From the NCBI RefSeq assembly GCF_003063375.1, contig NZ_NERY01000001.1:1736001-1800000 (forward strand): 64,000 bases of DNA. Direction: 5' to 3'. The translations under genes and the position numbers were made by a program. Origin of the DNA: Limnohabitans sp. MMS-10A-178. GTDB lineage: Bacteria; Pseudomonadota; Gammaproteobacteria; Burkholderiales; Burkholderiaceae_C. Position 1 is the first letter of the stretch. The number at the start of each line of letters is the position of its first letter. Below the pieces are notes generated by a model. The model made no database searches. It saw nothing but the letters and a program-made list of their open reading frames with translations, and was not told the origin of the DNA. Below, piece after piece: positions 20,701 to 28,058 of this stretch.

Positions 20701-23700
20701 AATGGTCAATTTGAAGGTTGGCTGACCTCCATCGGTGTTTAAAACGATGACATCGCTAAACGTGGCCGTCACACTCAAGGTGTCGCCCGCGTTGAGTGTG
20801 TTGTTGAGCTTGCCCGTTGATCCGCTTAAAAGGACGCTACTGATGATGGGTGCCAAAGTGTCGATGCTGATGCTGGGCGTAGTGCCTGCTGTGCCCAAGT
20901 TGCCGGCCACATCGGTGTAACTTGAATCGGAAACGGTAATGCTGGCTGAGCCACTGGCCAAATTGTTGGTAGGCGTAAAAGTAGCGCGGCGCACGTTGCC
21001 TAGGCCAGTTAGCGCACTGAGCGTGCCGCCTGTTACAAGCACATCGCCTACGCTGCCGTCCCAGGTAAAACTGGTGCCCGGGTCTTCTGAAAATGTGAAA
21101 CAAATCAAACTGGTTTCACCCTTTATGAGGCTTGCAGCCGAAGAGGTGATGACCACTGTGGGGGCCGTGGTGTCAACGGGGTACAAAATGTTGTCGGCCA
21201 CGCTGGCATTGCCCAGTGCTAAGTTGTTGCCTGGCACACTTTTTAAAGTGCTGCCATTGAGGGTGAGGGCGGACGATGGAATGGCAATGCCATTGGCATC
21301 GTCTTGCCCTGCCAAAATGGTGTAGCCGAATACAAAGTCGGTGGTGCCACTGCCAGACACATAAGCGGCTTGAACCAAGGTGCTGCCAATGGTCAAGCCC
21401 AAGGTGGGTGATCCTGCAGTGCTGTTTAAAACGATGGCTTCGCTGAAAACCACTCTGGCCAAAATCACATCGCCCGCATTGAGCAAGTTGCTAACAGCAC
21501 CCGTGGCGCTGCTCAGACCAACTTGGCTGACGGTTGGGGTGGTTGTGGAAAAGGTGAGCAAAGGGGTAGTGCCGGCACCGCCCGTATTGCCCGCTGCATC
21601 TGCGTAAGTGCCTGCATTGACCGAGATACTGGCGGTGCCAGATACCACATTGACATTGGGAGTGAAGGTGGCTGTTCGCGTTAAACCTGTGCCGCTGATA
21701 TTGCCCAGTGTGCCGCCACTCACTACCACATCACCTGCATTGGATGCCCAAACAAAACTGCTGCCAGGGTCTTCGCTAAAGGTGAAAGTGATGCTTGCAG
21801 TTTCGCCTGCTTTTAAAGTGGCCACATCGGAGGTGATGCTGACACTTGGCGCAGTGGTGTCGACCAAATAGAGCGGATTATTGGCTACTGCGATGGACGT
21901 GACGACGCTGGTGTTGCCTGCGCTGTCTTTCAAGGTTGCGCCATTCAAGCTGAGCGCATTCAAAGCAATGGCCACACCATCGGTGTCGGTTTGCCCGCTA
22001 GCAATGGTGGTGCTGAACACCAAATTGGCTGTACCAGAGCCTGACACATATGTGGCTTGCACCGTGCTACTGCCAATTAGCAAAGCCAGCGTGGGCGAGC
22101 CTGCCGTGGTGTTGAGCGTGACCGCTTCGTTGAAAGTCACGGTGGCACTCAGAGTGTCAGTCGCATTGAGCAGTTTGACAGTTGCATCAAGAGGGCTGGC
22201 TACAGCGCCAGTGGCGTTGCTAAAGACAAGACTAGAAATGCTAGGGGCAAGGGTGTCGAGGGTGATGTTAGATGAAACGCCAGTGCTGCCGTTGTTGCCA
22301 GCAGCATCTTGATAGCTGCTGGCTGTGACGGTGATGTTGGCGGTGCTGTTGGCCAAATTGGGCGTTGGAGTGAATACCGCTGTGCGAGTGGTGCCAGTGC
22401 CGCTGATGGCACCCAAGGTGCCGCCGATTATTACCAGGTCGCCAGAGCTTCCGTCCCAGGCGAAGCTTGATCCTGGATCTTCAGAAAATGTGAAGGTGAT
22501 ATTGGCCGTCTCACCGGCTTTGAGCGCAGCTACGTTGCTGGCAATGCTGACTGTGGGCGCTAGGGTGTCGATCGAAATGCTGGGTGTAGTGCCTGCGCTG
22601 CCAGAATTACCCGCACTGTCGGCGTAACTCAAATTGGTCACAGTGATGCTGGCGTTGCCACTGGCCAAATTGGCAGTGGGTGTAAACACTGCATTGCGAG
22701 TCAGTCCTGTGCCGCTGATAGTACCCAAGGTACCTCCGGTTACAACCAAGTCGCCTGAACTGCCATTCCACGCGAAGCTTGTTCCTGGATCTTCAGAAAA
22801 TGTGAAGGTGATATTGGCCGTCTCACCGGCTTTGAGTGCGGCAACATTGCTGGTAATGCTGACTGTGGGCGCTAGGGTGTCAATCGAAATGCTGGGCGTG
22901 GCGCCTGTGCTGCCAGAATTGCCAGCACTGTCTGTGTAACTCAAATTGGTTACAGTGATGCTGGCGTTGCCACTGGCTAAATTGGCAGTAGGTGTGAATA
23001 CTGCAGTGCGTGTTAGTCCGGTGCCGCTGATGGCGCCCAAGGAGCCACCCGTTACCACCAGGTCGCCAGTGCTTCCGTCCCAAGCGAAGCTTGTTCCTGG
23101 ATCTTCTGAAAATGTGAAGGTGATGTTGGCTGTTTCACTGGCTTTGAGCGCAGCTAAGTTACTGGTAATCCTGACGGTTGATCTCAGAGTGTCGATGGCT
23201 ATGCTTGGAGAAATGCCTGCACTACCTGTATTGCCGGCGCTGTCTGCGTAACTCAAATTGGTCACAGTGATGCTGGCATTGCCACTGGCTAAATTGGCAG
23301 TGGGTGTGAATACTGCAGTGCGAGTCAGTCCTGTCCCGCTGATGGCACCCAAGGAGCCACCCGTTACCACCAGGTCGCCTGAACTACCATTCCAAGCGAA
23401 GCTTGTGCTTGGATCTTCCGAAAATGTGAAGGTGATGTTAGCTGTCTCACCGGCTTTGAGCGCGGCAACATTGCTGGTAATGCTGACTGTAGGCGCTAAG
23501 GTGTCGATCGAAATGCTGGGAGTGACTCCCGCACTGCCAGAGTTGCCCGCACTGTCTGCGTAGCTTAAATTGGTCACAGTGATGCTAGCGTTGCCACTGG
23601 CTAAACTGGCAGTGGGTGTGAACACGGCAGTGCGTGTCAGTCCTGTGCCGCTGATGGCACCCAAGATTCCGCCCGTTACCACCAGGTCGCCAGTGCTTCC

Positions 23701-26700
23701 ATCCCACACAAAACTGCTACCAGGATCCTCAGAAAATGTGAAAGTGATGTTGGCCGTTTCACCTGCTTTGAGTGCGGCAACATTGCTGTTAATGCTGACT
23801 GTGGGCGCTAGGGTGTCGATCGTAATGCTGGGTGTGACTCCCGCACTGCCTATGTTGCCAGCACTGTCTGCGTAACTTGAGCTGGTTACAGTAATGTTGG
23901 CGTTGCCACTGGCTAAATTGGCCGTGGGCGTGAAAGCTGCATTGCGCGTCAGTCCTGTTCCACTGATGGCACCCAAGGTTCCTCCCGTTACCACCAGGTC
24001 GCCCGAGCTACCATCCCAAACAAAGCTAGATCGTGGATCTTCAGAAAATGTAAAAGTGATATTTGCCGTCTCACCAGCTTTGAGTGCAGCAACGTTGCTG
24101 GCAATGCTGGTGCTTGGCGCGGAGGTATCTACTTTGTAGCCAGCGTTGTCTGGGCTGACAACACTGGCTGGCAAGCTTGTCGTGTTGCCATGGGGGTCAT
24201 TGATGGTGCTGCCATTGAGTTGCAATGCATTGGCGTTAATGGCAATGCCGTTGATGTCTGTTTGACCGGCCAGGATCGTGTAGCTAAAAACCAAATCTGC
24301 TGTGCCTGCACCAGACACATAACTCGCTAAAACTTGGGTGCTGCCGATCTGTAAAGCTAGCGTTGGCTTACCGCCAATGAGGTTGAGAGTTTGGGCCTCA
24401 GAAAAATGTGCAGTGACGCTAACGGTATCGCCGGCATTGAGGATGTTGTTTTGCAAACCTACGGCACTGGAAAGTTGCATTGTCTCAAGAGTGGCGGGCG
24501 TGGTGTTGAGCAACAGACCCGTGAGGGTGTTGCCGATGCCCAAGTTACCAGCTGGGTCTGCAAATACACCGTTGTTAACGGTGATGCTGGCATTTGCTCC
24601 CGTTAAGCCTTGGGTAGGATAAAACGTAGCAGTGCGCGTAAGGCCTGTGCCGATGATGGCTGTTAGAGTGCCTTCAACCAAAGTCACATCGCCCGTGGTG
24701 CCATTCCAAGTAAAGGTGCTCCCAGGGTCTTCACTGAAAGTGAAGGTGATGGTGGCGGTTTGACCGCTCAAGAATGTGCTTTGGCTTGAGGCAATACTCA
24801 CCAGTGTGGGCGCTGTGGTGTCTACCAAATAGCTTGCGTTGTCTGCAACCGCACTAAACACATTGACCGCTGTGTTGCCCGCTGTGTCCGTAAGGGTTCT
24901 ACCGCTGAGGTTGAAGGTGGGGCTGCTCATATTTCTGGCCAAATTGCTGGCCACAATAGAAATGCCGTTGACATCGGTTTGAGCTGCCAGCACGGTGTAG
25001 GCAAATACCAGTGTGTTGGTGCCAGAACCGGAGGCATACATTGCGTCAACTTCTGTGCCGCCAATATTGAGTTTCAGGCTGGGCGTGCCCGCACCAGTGC
25101 CTAAAGTGACCGCCTTGTTGTAGTTGGCTGTGATGTAAACCACATCGCCTGCGTTGAGCAAGTTATTTTGAATGTTGTCGGCACTAGAAATGACCACAGA
25201 AGACAATGTGGCGGGGGAGGTGTTGACAGTGATGTTGGCCGATTTGTCGGTCACGCCAGCCACTGCTTCTAAGCCCAAGTTGCCTGCGGCATCGGTGTAG
25301 CTATTTAAATTCACGGCCACATTGGCTGTAGCGTCAGTAAGCCCCAATGCTGGCGTCAAGATGGCGGTGCGGATCAGTGGGTTGCCTGTGGTGCTCAGAG
25401 CGCCTAAGGTGCCCCCTGTCACAAGCAAGTCGCCAACATTGCCGTCCCATGTCAAAGAGTTACCAGGGTCTTCACTGAAGGTTAAGGTAATGATGGCGGT
25501 TTGCGCCGCATTCAAAGTACCAGCGTCAGAGGAGATTGCCACTGTGGGGCGGGTGGTATCGACCAAATACTTGGCGTTGTCTGCCACAGATGCAGAAGTG
25601 ATGATGGCTGCGTTGCCACTGGCATCTTTGAGGGTGGCGCCATTTAGACTGAGCGCATTGAGTGCCAGGGCCACGCCGTTGCTGTCGTTTTGTCCGGCAG
25701 CGACGGTGGTGCTAAAAACCAAGGTGTTGGTGCCTGAACCAGAAACATAGTTGGCCTGAACAGTTTCAGTGCCAACTGTGAGCGCCAAAGTGGGAGAGCC
25801 CGAAGTGAGATTTAAAAAGACAGGTTCATTGAATGTGACTGAGGCATCGATTTCATCACCTGCATTGAGCCATTGAATGCTTGCGTCGTTGAAGCCGGGC
25901 AATGCCCCTCTTGCATTCGTGATTTTTGTGTCATCAATGCTGGCTGACAATGTATCGATGTCGATAGGCGGACTTGAGGCAGCCAAGCCAAGGTTGCCTG
26001 CAGCATCTTGATACGTTCCAGCGTTCACCGAAATACTGGCACTGACACCCGATTGGTTTGGAGTCGGTGTGAATGTGGCCGTGCGCACAAGGCCTGTGCC
26101 ACTTAAGGCGCTCAATGTGCCGCCTGTGACAACAATATCACCTGCCGTGCCATCCCAAACAAAAGAGTCACCAACATCCTCGCTGAAAGTGAATGTCATC
26201 ACCAGGGTCTCATTGCTTTTGACGGATGTAGAATTGCTTGTGATGACAACGCTGGGAGGGGTGGTGTCGCTTGGAGGTGGAGCGGGTGGTGGTGAAGGAG
26301 CCAGAGGAGGTGTAGGAGCAGGTGGAGTTTCATTGCCGCCTTTGCTCCCGGCAAATACGGGAATGCCAATGGCTGTAGCTGCAATTTCCCCCAAACCTAC
26401 AGTGGCTAACAAAGCAGGTGTTGCGCTTGGCATGAGGCCTATCAAAGAGCCTGGGTTGTATAGAGCTACTTTGCAATCTAAGGCGGAGTCACTTTCAGTC
26501 CAAACCAAGCTTTCGGCTACATCAAATATTTCGGGTGGATAGTGCGAAATGACTTGAACCTCAGTACACGACTCGTTTTCTAAGCGGTAGACGGGTGCGT
26601 TTTCGACAGGCGTGAGTGAGGCTACAAAGTAATCTTGTATTTGAATGGCCGTTTCGTCATCAAATAAAACTTTCAGGTCTTTGTTTTGTCTTAAAAGTTT

Positions 26701-26889
26701 TTGACCTTTTTGATGAGCCCCTGTTTCGATGTTCAACAACTTGTACCGCGCACCAGACTCTGCTTTCACCAGCAAAGGTGCATTGACCAAGTTAAAGCCT
26801 CCTTTAGGCTCAGATGCATTGACCAGTCGCAAAAATCGTTCGGTGCCATCGGGCATCAAAATGTAAAGGTGTAGCTCATTGAAATTCAT
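11767..26889 (-). CDS. giant type I-secreted surface protein with Ig-like repeats and FG-GAP array
   Basis: About 5,040 residues from ATG 26889, which lies 5 bp after the adaptor stop. The track start at 26955 overlaps that gene by 60 bp and is not preferred. Order: a BapA/LapA-prefix-like N-terminal region (residues 1-175), a hydrophobic Ala/Gly segment, and a proline-rich linker (about 205-230). Repeats follow to about 4,283: by reading I count 23 domains of about 104 residues (pattern ITFTFSEDPGTSFAWDG, then GTGLTRTAVFTP and YADSAGN) and 13 of about 127 residues (pattern LNAGDTLSVTATFSE, then YVSGSGT). Next come seven FG-GAP repeats with DxNxDG calcium motifs such as GDINGDGLADIILG. The C-terminal 250 residues hold RTX-like GTGNDTF and GGMGKDIF motifs, as expected for type I secretion. 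Likely role: calcium-stabilised cell-surface adhesion or biofilm. The three genes upstream in the operon encode its exporter. Confidence 0.93.
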   Translation of the reverse strand: MNFNELHLYILMPDGTERFLRLVNASEPKGGFNLVNAPLLVKAESGARYKLLNIETGAHQKGQKLLRQNKDLKVLFDDETAIQIQDYFVASLTPVENAPVYRLENESCTEVQVISHYPPEIFDVAESLVWTESDSALDCKVALYNPGSLIGLMPSATPALLATVGLGEIAATAIGIPVFAGSKGGNETPPAPTPPLAPSPPPAPPPSDTTPPSVVITSNSTSVKSNETLVMTFTFSEDVGDSFVWDGTAGDIVVTGGTLSALSGTGLVRTATFTPTPNQSGVSASISVNAGTYQDAAGNLGLAASSPPIDIDTLSASIDDTKITNARGALPGFNDASIQWLNAGDEIDASVTFNEPVFLNLTSGSPTLALTVGTETVQANYVSGSGTNTLVFSTTVAAGQNDSNGVALALNALSLNGATLKDASGNAAIITSASVADNAKYLVDTTRPTVAISSDAGTLNAAQTAIITLTFSEDPGNSLTWDGNVGDLLVTGGTLGALSTTGNPLIRTAILTPALGLTDATANVAVNLNSYTDAAGNLGLEAVAGVTDKSANITVNTSPATLSSVVISSADNIQNNLLNAGDVVYITANYNKAVTLGTGAGTPSLKLNIGGTEVDAMYASGSGTNTLVFAYTVLAAQTDVNGISIVASNLARNMSSPTFNLSGRTLTDTAGNTAVNVFSAVADNASYLVDTTAPTLVSIASSQSTFLSGQTATITFTFSEDPGSTFTWNGTTGDVTLVEGTLTAIIGTGLTRTATFYPTQGLTGANASITVNNGVFADPAGNLGIGNTLTGLLLNTTPATLETMQLSSAVGLQNNILNAGDTVSVTAHFSEAQTLNLIGGKPTLALQIGSTQVLASYVSGAGTADLVFSYTILAGQTDINGIAINANALQLNGSTINDPHGNTTSLPASVVSPDNAGYKVDTSAPSTSIASNVAALKAGETANITFTFSEDPRSSFVWDGSSGDLVVTGGTLGAISGTGLTRNAAFTPTANLASGNANITVTSSSYADSAGNIGSAGVTPSITIDTLAPTVSINSNVAALKAGETANITFTFSEDPGSSFVWDGSTGDLVVTGGILGAISGTGLTRTAVFTPTASLASGNASITVTNLSYADSAGNSGSAGVTPSISIDTLAPTVSITSNVAALKAGETANITFTFSEDPSTSFAWNGSSGDLVVTGGSLGAISGTGLTRTAVFTPTANLASGNASITVTNLSYADSAGNTGSAGISPSIAIDTLRSTVRITSNLAALKASETANITFTFSEDPGTSFAWDGSTGDLVVTGGSLGAISGTGLTRTAVFTPTANLASGNASITVTNLSYTDSAGNSGSTGATPSISIDTLAPTVSITSNVAALKAGETANITFTFSEDPGTSFAWNGSSGDLVVTGGTLGTISGTGLTRNAVFTPTANLASGNASITVTNLSYADSAGNSGSAGTTPSISIDTLAPTVSIASNVAALKAGETANITFTFSEDPGSSFAWDGSSGDLVIIGGTLGAISGTGTTRTAVFTPTPNLANSTANITVTASSYQDAAGNNGSTGVSSNITLDTLAPSISSLVFSNATGAVASPLDATVKLLNATDTLSATVTFNEAVTLNTTAGSPTLALLIGSSTVQATYVSGSGTANLVFSTTIASGQTDTDGVAIALNALSLNGATLKDSAGNTSVVTSIAVANNPLYLVDTTAPSVSITSDVATLKAGETASITFTFSEDPGSSFVWASNAGDVVVSGGTLGNISGTGLTRTATFTPNVNVVSGTASISVNAGTYADAAGNTGGAGTTPLLTFSTTTPTVSQVGLSSATGAVSNLLNAGDVILARVVFSEAIVLNSTAGSPTLGLTIGSTLVQAAYVSGSGTTDFVFGYTILAGQDDANGIAIPSSALTLNGSTLKSVPGNNLALGNASVADNILYPVDTTAPTVVITSSAASLIKGETSLICFTFSEDPGTSFTWDGSVGDVLVTGGTLSALTGLGNVRRATFTPTNNLASGSASITVSDSSYTDVAGNLGTAGTTPSISIDTLAPIISSVLLSGSTGKLNNTLNAGDTLSVTATFSDVIVLNTDGGQPTFKLTIGASTVFAAYVSGSGTNALLFTTTIVSGQTDTDGVAIPASALLLNGATLKDANGNTSSIGLLAVSSNAAYMVDTTPPTVTIASDISSMTVGTTANITFTFSEDPDTSFAWDGTSGDVVVTGGSLGAISGTGLTRTAVFTPATNQGSGTASIGVTSNSYQDSAGNNGSAGTTPTLNLDTLAPTISSLALSQSSGGVVSASDATINNLNTGDTLSATVTYSDVITVNTSGGTPYLALIVGGTTVQAAYVSGSGSNALVFTATVANGQNDSNGVAIGANALNLNGGSLKDASGNNSNIASNAVADNAKYLVDTTRPTATVTSNTSALISGQTATITFTFSEDPGSSFTWNGTSGDLVGTGGTLSALSTTGNPLTRTALLTPASGVSAGTANVAIVLNSYTDAAGNIGLEASAGVTDKSENISINTTTTTVSSVALLSATGIQNSLLNQGDVVSVAVNFTEAVFLNANVGTPSLNLTIGNTEVSAQYASGSGTAQLVFNYTILNGQTDVNGIAINTNSLSLNGKVLTDTAGNTPTLTFAAVGDNANYLVDTTAPSLVSITSSKGVFLSGETALITFTFSEDPGSTFTWNGSAGDVSLVNGTLSALAGTGLTRTATFLPTQGLSGGNASITVSNNLYTDSAGNLGSGNTLDGLLLNTTPATLMDVQVSSATGVQNNALNAGDIVTVTAHFSEAQTLNTTSGSPTVALQIGSSTVNATYASGAGTANLLFTYTIQPGQTDANGIAIGANALSLNGSTLQDPRTNTTTLLAPGTADNSSFTVDTTAPFLSITSNVGQLKSGETANITFTFSEDPGNTFVWDGTTGDITLNNGTLSAISGTGTTRTAVFTPTPSLNTGTASIAVSSGAYQDAAGNNGSAGGTPSLTIDTLAPTISTLALSGSTGILNTYLNENDTANVSVTFTEAVNLNLTEGSPTLALLVGSSTVQATYVSGAGSNTLVFTTTIAAGQNDADGIAIALNALSLNGAVLLDAAGNSASISSAAVNSNSVYMVDTLAPSVSLSFNMASLKAGETATLSITANDKTGTSFTWNGTAGDLTVSGGTLSAIGPFVLSGANYVSTATFTPTAGSTTAGVVSTASAVYTDLAGNPGQVGSSASVSIDTSVPTLTSMNISGASGILSNTLNAGDVVQITATFSEAVLVNTSGGSPKVSLNVGGSGDATVYVSGSGTTDLLFNYTVVAGQNDANGLSYAANALVLNGGTIKDSSGNSAVITAIARADNAAYKVDTTAPTVAITSSRTQLLVGQTANITFTFSEDPGSSFVWDGSAGDITLSNGTLSAISGTGLTRTAVFTPTANVNSGNATVVVNAGSYTDAAGNTGAQGNTPSMTLDTLGMSVSSVSFQSDMLSYSAAGTRIGAYVSFLEAPVIVTTGGLPTIDLLIGSTVVKATYDPSWQQNSKIMLFRYTILAGQTDTNGYGIVANTLTLNGGTIKDASGNSASLSHLERLNGGNIVDTTAPTLIITSNKTALKSGETATFTFTASEWIQNFNTFGLGSDIVISGGSLSNWVTVSSLLVKTATFTPTANQQLVNSSIVLNAGAIKDYAENASLVASSAPAILIDTQAPSVSISMSNSVLSSTRTSLITFTFSEDPGTSFNWNGTTGDLSFTGGSIGAISGTGLTRTATFTAPTAATQIYNLTLSVVANSYTDAFGNLGVLGTSPNYHIENIAPLASGFALSGSGVVNNFLNAGDVLTISVYMNKFNMQMITSGGLPTLALTVGSTVVQASYVSIDVNALTFQYTIQAGQTDIDGISLNANGISYNGAILQDTYGNLASTIYSAVANNANYKVDTTAPTVAITSNRSVLLAGQTATITFTFSEDMGTSFKWDGSTGDVSVSGGTLGALSGTGLTRTATFTPTPNTASGTASITVAANSFQDLAGNNGTAGTTPAISIDLVAPSVAITSNVTSVKAGSTANITFTFSEDPGTSFTWNGTAGDVSVSGGTLGAISGTGLTRTAVFTPTANLASGNASITVTDLSYQDTAGNLGAAGTTPSLSIDTVAPTVTGRANSNNLVAGQTTRVYFTFSEDPGTSFTWDGSVGDLTVTGAGTVTLSTVPSQQVGVIRGFDFTPPANVNAGTTTVSVKNLSYQDAAGNLGSASGTVSISYDTAVPTVVITSNLSTVGMGQTANITFTFSEDPGSTFAWDGTTGDVVVTQGTLSAISGTGLTRTAVYTPFADTALVAASITVTAGSYTDTAGNAGLAGASPTLNVNTFKNAIYLDDIANNIGGYAIEAPNTGAYFGFAVSLAGDVNGDGYGDVVMGAPLSNFTESNGTVRSQSGAAVVYQGGQNTSNVPTGYSDTGQVNGQYMYYNVTKGWLGFSVAGVGDMNKDGFADVLIGMPQDAASSNPGGAFLVYGKANNATGSLAEYQKDIVALGATSAALSITSTFDTAGFSVSSAGDVNGDGWSDMIISAHFQVVSGLAGNTGKTYVVYGSAALSALQTISLGSVGGSVPGFVISGWQAGEESGTSVSSAGDFNGDGKADMLVSAYFNDTAGTNAGMTYVVLGKNGNAAVDLEDIKNNIGGFAIRGENTSDFSGVSVSSGGDINGDGLGDIIIGAIIGGSANANPYSGKTYVVFGRSTANATIDLGQVAAGVGGFAIVSSTDDEQSGHSVSSAGDINGDGLADIILGAPFKAEGGGANTGHSFVVYGKSSTTQVNLTDIGNNIGGFAIVGQGAQDLSGYSVGAAGDVNGDGLADLIVGAHGYDAAHSGVQTGRSYIIFGSKAGAFAAGTAVDNTGTSANDTLTSTGSQTLAGGSFSAGTGNDTFVASGADVLLGGMGKDIFTVNSSMITALQNNYGAGGNTTQLAKIDGGGGIDTLRMGGTGGLGLDFSLISNTSVGNIEGASRINSIERIDLRTDTAANQITLRVADVLDMAGSNWANLSTLNTLGAGGWQNVSTGTSFSASGVNYHQVAIDGTSNDRVNTSGWTLQSGKVRDANSIVYDVYLATSNAPAMMLVQENIVRFSVP
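22248..24120. repeat. six tandem 312-bp coding repeats inside the adhesin gene
   Basis: Six consecutive copies of the 104-residue Ig-like module are almost identical here (core NVAALKAGETANITFTFSED). The 312-bp period shows in the ORF track as antisense shadow ORFs starting at 22634, 22946, 23258 and 23570. Outside this block the same module is far more diverged and usually alternates with the 127-residue type. This indicates recent tandem amplification or gene conversion. Confidence 0.9.
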
Positions 26890-26894
26890 GACTT

Positions 26895-28058
26895 TTAACG
26901 CTCGTGAAGCGCTCCTGAAAAAGCTTTCTGAATGGGCTTGGACAGGTATTGCCATACTGACCTAGAGCGAGTGCGAATATCCAAAGAGGCTGTCATGCCT
27001 GGCTTCAAATCGGTGGGTTTGATCCGATCTGAAACAGGCATGGGAGCTAACTCAACTTGAATTCGGTAATAGGTTTGTAACGAGCCATTGGATCCAGACT
27101 CCGTCAGGGTGTCTGAGCTGATGTGGCTTAGGTTGCCATTGAGCATGCCGTACACACTGAAATCAAATGCATCCAACTTGACAGAGACTGGCAAGCCAAC
27201 TTTGAGCTCACCAATGTCACTCGGATTGATTTTGGCCTCGATCACTTGGCCACTTTCTGTTGGTGATATTTGCATCAGCTCATCGCCAGCACGCAAGACG
27301 CCGCCAACGGTATTGATTCGAATGACTTTCACAATGCCAGCCACTGGTGTGGTGAGCACACTGTGGTCTAGCAAACTTTGGCGCTCATTCAATTTGAATT
27401 GATTGGATGAAATTTCTTCTTCTAGGCGCACCAGTTCAAGTTTGGCATCTTGCAAATACTTGTTCTTGAGCGTCAATATTCTTCCTTGACTTTCATGCAA
27501 CTGTCGCTGCGATTTCATCAGTTCAATTTGACTTAAGTCGCCAGACTTGAAGAGAGATTGGCTAATGCGCAGTTCTTCTTCTGAAAGCAGCAAGCTCGAA
27601 TTTAAAAGCGCCAAATCTTCGTTCAAGCCTTGCTTTTTTTGCTTGTAAATTTGTTCTTGAGCCAATTTGAATTGACCACGAGCATCAAATTTTTCGTCAA
27701 ATGTTAAGAGTTCGCCACTGGACTCGGCGTAAGCACGCATTCGCGCAGCTTGCAAAGCCGTTAGCTTGGCTTGAATTTCTTGAAACCCAGCCTCCGATCG
27801 GGTGCTTTCTAATTTGGCAACAACTTGACCGGCTTGAACAGCTTGGCCCTCAGATACCAAGAGCTGTGTCAACACGCCGCCATCTGCAGCTTGAATAATT
27901 TGATTTCTTGCCACAGCAATGACTTGGCCTGAGCTGCGAACGGTTTGATCCATTTCGGACTGGGTGGACCAAAGCGCAAAAACCAAAAGGGCCATGGCCA
28001 ATAGACGGGTGGGTGTGATGAGTTGGCGGGCATGAGCCCAAAAATAAAGGCGTGTCAT
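26895..28058 (-). CDS. type I secretion membrane fusion protein (HlyD/LapC-like)
   Basis: A 387-residue periplasmic adaptor. It has a short cytoplasmic N-terminus, one membrane helix (about residues 18-31, LLAMALLVFALW), a biotinyl-lipoyl-like half motif (IQAADGGVLTQLLVSEGQAV), a long coiled-coil hairpin, the second lipoyl half (TTPVAGIVKVIRIN) and a C-terminal beta-barrel domain ending LDIRTRSRSVWQYL. This is the standard order for HlyD-type proteins that bridge an inner-membrane ABC exporter to a TolC channel. Its ATG overlaps the exporter's stop (ATGA), and the adhesin start lies 5 bp after its own stop, so the export gene and its cargo are translationally linked. Confidence 0.92.
   Translation of the reverse strand: MTRLYFWAHARQLITPTRLLAMALLVFALWSTQSEMDQTVRSSGQVIAVARNQIIQAADGGVLTQLLVSEGQAVQAGQVVAKLESTRSEAGFQEIQAKLTALQAARMRAYAESSGELLTFDEKFDARGQFKLAQEQIYKQKKQGLNEDLALLNSSLLLSEEELRISQSLFKSGDLSQIELMKSQRQLHESQGRILTLKNKYLQDAKLELVRLEEEISSNQFKLNERQSLLDHSVLTTPVAGIVKVIRINTVGGVLRAGDELMQISPTESGQVIEAKINPSDIGELKVGLPVSVKLDAFDFSVYGMLNGNLSHISSDTLTESGSNGSLQTYYRIQVELAPMPVSDRIKPTDLKPGMTASLDIRTRSRSVWQYLSKPIQKAFSGALHER

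Noticed and set aside
22200-24140. Regular spacing of ORFs every 312 bp, resembling a repeat array of small genes on the plus strand
   Set aside because: These are antisense shadows of the Ig-like repeats in the minus-strand adhesin; no ribosome-binding sites or separate products.
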